Assembly: GCA_036522835.1 (NCBI GenBank)
Contig: DATDFB010000035.1
Coordinates: forward strand, 13,700-77,699
Length of the DNA: 64,000 bases
Origin: DATDFB01 sp036522835
Lineage (GTDB): Bacteria; Acidobacteriota; Thermoanaerobaculia; Gp7-AA8
Direction: 5' to 3'
Of this stretch, positions 58,839-64,000 are shown in pieces (the stretch's first letter is position 1; each line of letters opens with the position of its first letter). The translations under genes and the position numbers were made by a program. Under the pieces are notes generated by a model. That model was not told the DNA's origin, ran no database searches, and saw only the letters and a list, made by a program, of their open reading frames with translations.

Positions 58839-60499
58839 GCGCCTGGATGTCTGCATGGAGTGTGACGTATCTCGTTCACAGCAGCCTGATCGTCGCCATC
58901 GTCTGGATTGCCACCCGCTGGATCCGTTCCGCGCCGGTGCGGGACACGCTGTGGAAGCTGGCGCTCGTCGGCGGACTGGTCACGTCGACGATCCAGATGT
59001 CGATCCCGGTGGAGCGTTTTCTGCCGGCGAAGGCACCGCGACGCATCGCCATGCCGATGCCGCTGCCCGCACAGACCACGCCGGACCTCCAGGCCGAGAG
59101 ACGCATCGAGCCGCGCCAGGCGCAGCCGAGCGAGCCGGCGCGCAAGCTGCCGATTCTGCCGATGATCTGGGCGGCTTTGGCCACCTTGCTGATCGCGCGC
59201 ATCGTCGTCGGGCGCAGCCGGTTTCTGGCGCTCATCCGTGAGCGTATCGAGATCCTGAGCGGCGCCGATCGGGCCCTGGTCGACCGGCTTGCGGATCGCG
59301 CCGGCGTCCGCCGTGCCGTTCGCCTGACGGAATCGAGCAGCGTGCGCTCTCCTCTGGCGATGCTCGGATGGGAGATCGTCGTCCCCGCCGGCGTTCTCTC
59401 GCGCATGAGCGCCGAGCAGCGGGAGACGATCCTCGTCCACGAGCTCGCGCACCTCGTGCGCCGCGACCCGCTGTGGCTCGCCGTGGCCGAAGGAGTGAAG
59501 GCGCTCCTGTTCTTCCAGCCGCTCAACTGGTTGGTGCAGGCGAAGATGAAAGAGACGGCGGAGTTTCTCTGCGACGACGCTGCCGTACTGCAGACGGGGA
59601 ACCGGAAGGCGCTGGCCGAGACGCTGGCCGCGCTCGCAGCGAGCGTCGCCGTTCCCGTTCCCGCCGTCGCTGCCATGGCCGAGGGCGGCTCTCACCTGAT
59701 CGCGCGCGTCACCCGAGTCCTGCGCGCCAGCGGAGATCCCGCCTCGCCGCTGCGCCTTCGCGTTCGTCTCCTCATCGCCGCGGCCGTCGTCCTGGCGACG
59801 GCGGCATTCGCGCCCGGCATCAACGTGGTCGCGAGTGGCAAAACGAACAATCACTTCGCCGACGGAGTCCTGAGCCACTCCTTCCGTGGGCCGGACGGCG
59901 ACGCGCACGTCCAATTCGACGCGCATGACGCGTGGATCAGCGACGACGCCGCGGACATTCGGTTCGACGGCCCGGACGGGTACGTCCGCGCCAAGCAGGT
60001 CTCGCAACACGGACCCGTTCGCGAAGTGGCGGTCACGCCGGGCAGAGGTCTCGAGCCGGTCCGCCGCTACACCGTCGACGGTGTCGAAAAGCCGTGGTGC
60101 GACGACGCCCGCCTGGTGATGGTCTCGGCGCTCGATCACAACGCCGCCGGCGCCGCGGATACGCCGAAAACCCATACCTGGAATGCAACGATCGAATACA
60201 CCGGCACGCGCGACGGCGTTCCGCTGCACATCCGGATCCGCGCGAACGACGTGCGCTATCGCGACTCCGGCGAAGTCGTTCTCGACGACGACAGCTCGCT
60301 CTCGGTCGAGGAGGTCCTCGGCGATCGGAAGCTCTCCTTCGACATGAGGAAGGGGCAGAACCGCTTCCACAGCGAGAACCACCCCGAAATGACTGGCGAG
60401 CAGAGAGTGGAGTGGCTGCGCGACATGCTGCGGAAGCACGCGAAGCTGCCCCGCAAGGTGATTGACTCGCTCACCCGCACCTTACGCTTACAGGGGTAA
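58835..60499 (+). CDS. BlaR1/MecR1-type M56 membrane metallopeptidase
   Basis: This 554-aa protein has membrane helices at about residues 10-30, 38-55, 105-123 and 305-325. The M56 zinc site is TILVHELAHLVRRDPLW (HExxH), with the third ligand near KETAEFLCDDAAVL. It cleaves itself or the BlaI-type repressor upstream after an outside signal. The C-terminal 220 residues are an unrelated beta-rich domain, not the penicillin-binding sensor of BlaR1, so the trigger is probably not a beta-lactam. ATG 58835 overlaps the repressor stop. Confidence 0.88.
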   Translation: MSAWMSAWSVTYLVHSSLIVAIVWIATRWIRSAPVRDTLWKLALVGGLVTSTIQMSIPVERFLPAKAPRRIAMPMPLPAQTTPDLQAERRIEPRQAQPSEPARKLPILPMIWAALATLLIARIVVGRSRFLALIRERIEILSGADRALVDRLADRAGVRRAVRLTESSSVRSPLAMLGWEIVVPAGVLSRMSAEQRETILVHELAHLVRRDPLWLAVAEGVKALLFFQPLNWLVQAKMKETAEFLCDDAAVLQTGNRKALAETLAALAASVAVPVPAVAAMAEGGSHLIARVTRVLRASGDPASPLRLRVRLLIAAAVVLATAAFAPGINVVASGKTNNHFADGVLSHSFRGPDGDAHVQFDAHDAWISDDAADIRFDGPDGYVRAKQVSQHGPVREVAVTPGRGLEPVRRYTVDGVEKPWCDDARLVMVSALDHNAAGAADTPKTHTWNATIEYTGTRDGVPLHIRIRANDVRYRDSGEVVLDDDSSLSVEEVLGDRKLSFDMRKGQNRFHSENHPEMTGEQRVEWLRDMLRKHAKLPRKVIDSLTRTLRLQG

Positions 60500-60667
60500 G
60501 ACTCTTTCTTCAGGTGCGCATCCAGGAACGGCCGGTGACGTCCCCTCGCCGGTGTACGTGGCCAGCTCGCATTCGCGCCCGAGGCGTTTCACGGGATGGC
60601 GAAGCACCTCCGGCCCGCCGCGCGGGTGCTCAGTGGCAGGAGCGAACTGCAGGCGACGTGACGCGAA

Positions 60668-61666
60668 TTACGTTAGCCCGGCAATCTTCTTGCGAGTCTT
60701 GCGCTCGAAGCGAATGCCGGGATTCGTCCCGACGTCGTATGTGAACTCGATGCGTTCGCCTGTCTCGAAGTTGATGAGTGGCCAAACGATCTCCGGCTGT
60801 GTCAGTCCCGACTCCCCTGGCGCTAAGGTATGCCGGCCGTATGTTTGAATGTGCGTCGTATACATTCCGATGGCGTTCGGAGGCACGTTGACCGCTTTGA
60901 TCGTCAGTTTTCTCGAGCGCTGGGAGAATTGGCGAGCGTTCGCCAGACTAAGCTGAAACGCCTGCCCCACCCGCGTGCGATACGTTCCATCCGACAAAGC
61001 AAACTCTGGAGACTCGGTGAATTCGAAATCCACCGTCACGCGCTGCGGCACCATGATCCCTCGGCGATGCATTTGTCTTGCGATCTGGCGGCAGATGGCC
61101 ACTTGCGGCTCGACGGACAGCGAGCGTTGCATCGTTTCCACGATCGCGACGTGAAGCTGGATCTGCCGTGGATGCTCGTACGCGGTTGCGTCACAGGCGA
61201 TGAGGGCCCTTGCAAAACGCGTGAGCCCGAAATATCGAAGAACGCGCGCGACCGAGGCAATTGATTCGGCATGCGTATCGATCAGCGTGAATCGTACGTC
61301 TCGCGGGTCGAGTCTAGGCATGATTGGGACGGCGAGCGTCGCGTACGGGCCAGTGCCTGCGTAAACGATCTCGATTCGACGATTTCGAAATCGCCTGCGA
61401 CTTTCTTCGATGGCAGCATTGAGGCCGCGCAGGAACGTGGCTGTTCGTAGTGGATCTCTCGTGCAGGCCGCAGCGTCGCGTGAGCCCAATGCGATACCGG
61501 ACGAAAGCGAGACGGACTGCACGTGCGGCAATATCGGACTGATCGAATCGAAAAGATCGTGAAGATCCGTGGCTGCTCCGCGAAGCTCGCTCAGCGGCGA
61601 GCTTTCGCGAAGAAGCACATTCGTGAGCTCTTCAAGTTGCTTTCGCCGATGTGAATACGCCGTCAT
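60668..61666 (-). CDS. SAM-methyltransferase-like protein
   Basis: This 332-aa protein starts at ATG 61666. A Rossmann-type glycine loop is visible in EIVYAGTGPYATLAVPIM, followed by an acidic strand end RFTLIDTHAESIASV, as in SAM-dependent methyltransferases. The C-terminal third is beta-rich. No substrate motif is recognised. Base composition is less GC-rich than its neighbours, which may indicate recent acquisition. 168 bp before 60668 hold nothing recognisable. Confidence 0.65.
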   Translation of the reverse strand: MTAYSHRRKQLEELTNVLLRESSPLSELRGAATDLHDLFDSISPILPHVQSVSLSSGIALGSRDAAACTRDPLRTATFLRGLNAAIEESRRRFRNRRIEIVYAGTGPYATLAVPIMPRLDPRDVRFTLIDTHAESIASVARVLRYFGLTRFARALIACDATAYEHPRQIQLHVAIVETMQRSLSVEPQVAICRQIARQMHRRGIMVPQRVTVDFEFTESPEFALSDGTYRTRVGQAFQLSLANARQFSQRSRKLTIKAVNVPPNAIGMYTTHIQTYGRHTLAPGESGLTQPEIVWPLINFETGERIEFTYDVGTNPGIRFERKTRKKIAGLT

Positions 61667-61736
61667 GGGCGGCCGGATGATATTGCTGGCCGCGCGTCCG
61701 CCCGACCGGGTAGGGAACACCGCTCCTCCGTCACTC

Positions 61737-62375
61737 CTATGAGGAGCCAAACAGGCGAAGGCGATACGGATCGTCGCTTGCGGTCTCTTCGTCGTCGATC
61801 TCGCGGAGCCATCGGCGGCGGGCGAAATACTCGTTCGCCTGCCAATGCGAGGCGATGCGGATGGGACGCATGCGGGCGATGCGCGCGAGTCTCAGGCCGA
61901 CGCGGCGGAGCGTGTTCGGGAAGAAAGGATCGAAGAGGAAGAAGAGGTTCCCATCATCGAAGCGTGTCGACAACACATTGCCCTGCGTGAAGCGGACGTT
62001 CGTCAGCCTCAGGCGCTTGGCCGCGCGCTGCGCCGGCGCGAGGCGCTGCGGCACGAGGTCGATGCCGCGGAACCGCGCGCCGCTGACGAGCGCTCCCCAC
62101 AGCACGGCCCGGCCATAGCCGCATCCGAGGTCGTAGAAAACGTCGCCGCGGCGCGGGGCCAGGCGGCGAAAGAGCTCGCGCACGATCTCGTACGGCGCTC
62201 CGTCGTAAACGTCGATCAGCTCGTTCCCGTGCTCGAGGATCAGCTCCACCCCGTCGAGCGTCTCCTCGCGCTCGGTGATGCCGAGCAGCGCGTCGAGCTC
62301 CCGGTCGTCGAGAGAACGCGAAGAGCGTTGCAGCGCGCGGACGTGCGCGCGGAGTTTCCCCGGTGTCAGAGCCAT
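61737..62375 (-). CDS. Class I SAM-dependent methyltransferase (DOT1-like fold)
   Basis: This 212-aa protein has motif I VFYDLGCGYGRAVLWGAL, an acidic residue in RGIDLVPQRL, NVRFTQGNVLSTRF and LFFLFDPFFPNTLR. The N-terminal helix bundle plus YDLGCGYGRA resembles DOT1-type methyltransferases. ATG 62375 is preferred; ATG 62396 is in frame but overlaps the start of the divergent GDL peptide gene. It may be linked to the peptide cluster next to it, which is a guess. Confidence 0.78.
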   Translation of the reverse strand: MALTPGKLRAHVRALQRSSRSLDDRELDALLGITEREETLDGVELILEHGNELIDVYDGAPYEIVRELFRRLAPRRGDVFYDLGCGYGRAVLWGALVSGARFRGIDLVPQRLAPAQRAAKRLRLTNVRFTQGNVLSTRFDDGNLFFLFDPFFPNTLRRVGLRLARIARMRPIRIASHWQANEYFARRRWLREIDDEETASDDPYRLRLFGSS

Positions 62376-62394
62376 CGTGAAAGGAGAAGGAATC

Positions 62395-62604
62395 ATGGCC
62401 CAAAGCAGACCCTACGGCCCCACGATTTTCGACGCCATCGAGCGCGGTGACGCCCGCCGCCTCGATACCCTCGTCAAACAGGCGAAGAGTCTTCAGGAGA
62501 AACAGGGCGGTGACCTCGGCAAGGCCATCCGCGCCGGCGAGGCCGCGCTCAAGAAGCTGCAGAAGCCGGCCGCCGGCTCCGGTAAAGCCCGCGGCAAGAA
62601 GTGA
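62395..62604 (+). CDS. GDL-motif small peptide (DUF1843-like), probable RiPP precursor 1
   Basis: This 69-aa protein has AAAGGAGAAGGAATC directly before ATG 62395. It contains PYGPTIFDAIERGDARRL and GGDLGKAIRAGEAALKKL, which match the DUF1843-like pattern PYGPAI..AI..GD and a GDL motif. The Lys-rich tail (SGKARGKK) differs from its paralogue. From memory, GDL-motif peptides are encoded next to dedicated radical SAM/SPASM maturases. Such an enzyme follows two genes later, so this is a likely substrate. Confidence 0.82.
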   Translation: MAQSRPYGPTIFDAIERGDARRLDTLVKQAKSLQEKQGGDLGKAIRAGEAALKKLQKPAAGSGKARGKK

Positions 62605-62619
62605 GAGAAGGAGGAAATC

Positions 62620-62793
62620 ATGGGAGTCGAACCGTACGGCCCAGCGATCTTCAACGCCATCGAGCGCGGCGACGCCGCGCGTCTCAGCCGGCTGCTCGAT
62701 ACGGCGCGGCAGATCCACCAGTCGCAGGGCGATCTGAACAAAGCCATTCGCGCCGGCGAGGCGGCGCTCAAGAAGCTGAAAGCGAAAAAATAG
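62620..62793 (+). CDS. GDL-motif small peptide, probable RiPP precursor 2
   Basis: This 57-aa paralogue of the preceding peptide starts at ATG 62620 with AAGGAGG upstream. PYGPAIFNAIERGDAARL and QGDLNKAIRAGEAALKKL are nearly the same as in the first copy; the linker and tail vary. Its TAG stop shares a base with the GTG start of the maturase (TAGTG), so precursor and enzyme are translationally coupled. Confidence 0.82.
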   Translation: MGVEPYGPAIFNAIERGDAARLSRLLDTARQIHQSQGDLNKAIRAGEAALKKLKAKK

Positions 62794-64000
62794 TGGACGA
62801 GCGTCTGCCCGGCCGCTACGCCACCGACGACGACTACGCGCACAGCAAGCCCGTGCACGTGGTGTGGGAGATCACCCTGGCCTGCAATCTCAAGTGCGGG
62901 CACTGCGGATCGCGCGCGGGGACGAAGCGGCCCAATGAGCTGACCACGGCGGAGTGTCTCGACGTCGTCCGCCAATGCGCGCGCCTCGGCGCGCGCGAGA
63001 TCACCCTCATCGGCGGCGAGGCCTACATGCGCCCCGACTGGCTGGAGATCGTGCAGGCCATCTCCGACCACGGCATGCACTGCAGCATGCAGACGGGCGG
63101 CTACGCGCTCACCGACGACAAGGTCCGCCGCGCCAAGGCGGCGGGCCTGCGGTCGGCCGGCGTCTCCATCGACGGCCTGCGCGACCTGCACGACCGCATC
63201 CGCGGCGTGCGCGGATCGTACGACCGCTGCATCGAGGCGCTCGGGAACCTGCGGCGCCACGGCATCCCGCACGGCGTGAACACGCAGATCACCGCCGAGG
63301 TCATGCCCCATCTCCGGCCGCTCCTCCACGTCATCGCCGACTTGGGCGTGCGCAACTGGCAGGTCCAGCTCACCGTGGCCATGGGCAATGCCGCCGACAA
63401 TGCCGAGTTGATCCTCCAGCCGTACAAGCTCCTCGAATTCATGCCGTTCTTCGCGGAGCTCTACGACGAGGCCCTCGACCTCGGCGTGTTGATCCAGCCC
63501 GGCAACAACATCGGCTACTTCGGCCCCTACGAGCACAAGTGGCGCGTGGCCGAGGAGGTGCGCCACTGGCAGGGCTGCGCGGCCGGGCACACCGGCCTCG
63601 GCATCGAAGCCGACGGCACGATCAAGGGCTGCCCGTCGCTGGCCACCAATCCCTACGCCGGGGGCAACGTGCGGCAGATGACCATCGAGGAGATCTGGCA
63701 GACCACGGCGGCGCTGCGCTTCGCGCGCGATCGCACCACCGACGACCTCTGGGGCTTCTGCGCGACGTGCTACTACGCCGACGTCTGCCGCGGCGGCTGC
63801 ACCTGGACGGCGCACTCGCTCTTCGATCGCCCGGGCAACAATCCCTACTGCCACTACCGCGTTTTGGAGTTGGAGAAGCGCGGCCTGCGCGAGCGCGTCG
63901 AGAAAGTCGCCGAGGCGCCGGGGCTGCCGTTCGACAACGGCCGCTTCGATCTGATTCTCGAGCCGCTCGACGGCAGCGGCGCCGGCGAGCGCATCGTGCC
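62793..64000 (+). CDS. Radical SAM/SPASM peptide maturase (GDL type), 3' end outside window
   Basis: More than 400 aa are visible from GTG 62793. The radical SAM site is CNLKCGHC (about residue 32), then LIGGEAYMRPDW and SIDGLRDLHDRIRG. A SPASM domain follows (GCAAGHTGLGIEADGTIKGC, FCATCYYADVCRGGCTW) with the cysteines for auxiliary clusters. The frame is open at the right edge. Coupled to two GDL peptides, it is probably their maturase and forms an unusual bond or epimer in them; which one is unknown. Confidence 0.88.
   Translation, partial: MDERLPGRYATDDDYAHSKPVHVVWEITLACNLKCGHCGSRAGTKRPNELTTAECLDVVRQCARLGAREITLIGGEAYMRPDWLEIVQAISDHGMHCSMQTGGYALTDDKVRRAKAAGLRSAGVSIDGLRDLHDRIRGVRGSYDRCIEALGNLRRHGIPHGVNTQITAEVMPHLRPLLHVIADLGVRNWQVQLTVAMGNAADNAELILQPYKLLEFMPFFAELYDEALDLGVLIQPGNNIGYFGPYEHKWRVAEEVRHWQGCAAGHTGLGIEADGTIKGCPSLATNPYAGGNVRQMTIEEIWQTTAALRFARDRTTDDLWGFCATCYYADVCRGGCTWTAHSLFDRPGNNPYCHYRVLELEKRGLRERVEKVAEAPGLPFDNGRFDLILEPLDGSGAGERIV

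Overview
The window is high-GC bacterial chromosomal DNA with short intergenic gaps and many stop/start overlaps. Its gene content suggests an Acidobacteriota-like soil or sediment bacterium: a secreted VWA protein of the VWFA-related Acidobacterial type, a tricorn-type protease, BlaI/M56 regulation, M1 and amidohydrolase ectoenzymes, and SPASM radical enzymes. The phylum is inferred from content only; no rRNA or ribosomal protein gene is present. Two regions stand apart: a less GC-rich island beside a tRNA-Gln (about 38.99-46.02 kb) and a join between two beheaded genes at about 47.74 kb.

Layout. 0-13.6 kb is rich in DNA repair: separate LigD-type polymerase and ATP-dependent ligase genes, a Nei-type glycosylase, an Lhr-type helicase and a histone H1-like protein, mixed with cell-surface genes. 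13.6-25.3 kb holds a cAMP-phosphodiesterase-like hydrolase, M1 peptidase, amidohydrolase, a glycosyltransferase with a Wzm/Wzt exporter, an FHA protein, an M49-like lipoprotein and a radical SAM/SPASM protein. 25.3-38.9 kb holds an acyl-CoA dehydrogenase with a FadR-like operator, FolE, an XRE regulator, NfeD/flotillin, signal peptidase I, a probable selenocysteine rhodanese, a lytic transglycosylase, a histidine kinase flanked by PilZ-like proteins and a CoA-transferase. 46-62 kb holds a MATE exporter, a sugar epimerase/glycosyltransferase pair, an AraC regulator, a tricorn protease, a large surface protein, a TPR protein and a BlaI/M56 pair. The right edge is a probable RiPP locus: two paralogous GDL-motif peptides coupled to a radical SAM/SPASM maturase, which runs off the window.

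The tRNA-Gln island carries a 1267-residue protein that fuses a class III adenylyl cyclase, a NACHT NTPase, pentapeptide repeats and WD40 repeats. It looks like a STAND sensor with a second-messenger output. Next to it are a decayed vapC and a frameshifted metzincin protease gene. The 3' end of the tRNA is partly repeated at 43.5 and 46.0 kb, suggesting two successive insertions. No integrase is visible.

Throughout the host part, several families of palindromic repeats lie exactly at gene borders. Family A (GGGCGCAC core) lies between three convergent gene pairs and supplies the TAG stop codon of both genes each time. Family B (GTGGAGTGCGCCGGC core) lies beside start codons and is also inserted in frame inside coding sequence: within the Lhr helicase and in the signal peptide of the M1 peptidase. 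A third family also lies in frame in Lhr. The rhodanese gene has an in-frame UGA at a conserved cysteine position, followed by a hairpin at bacterial SECIS spacing. It reads through to a terminator-like hairpin 2 nt after the extended stop.
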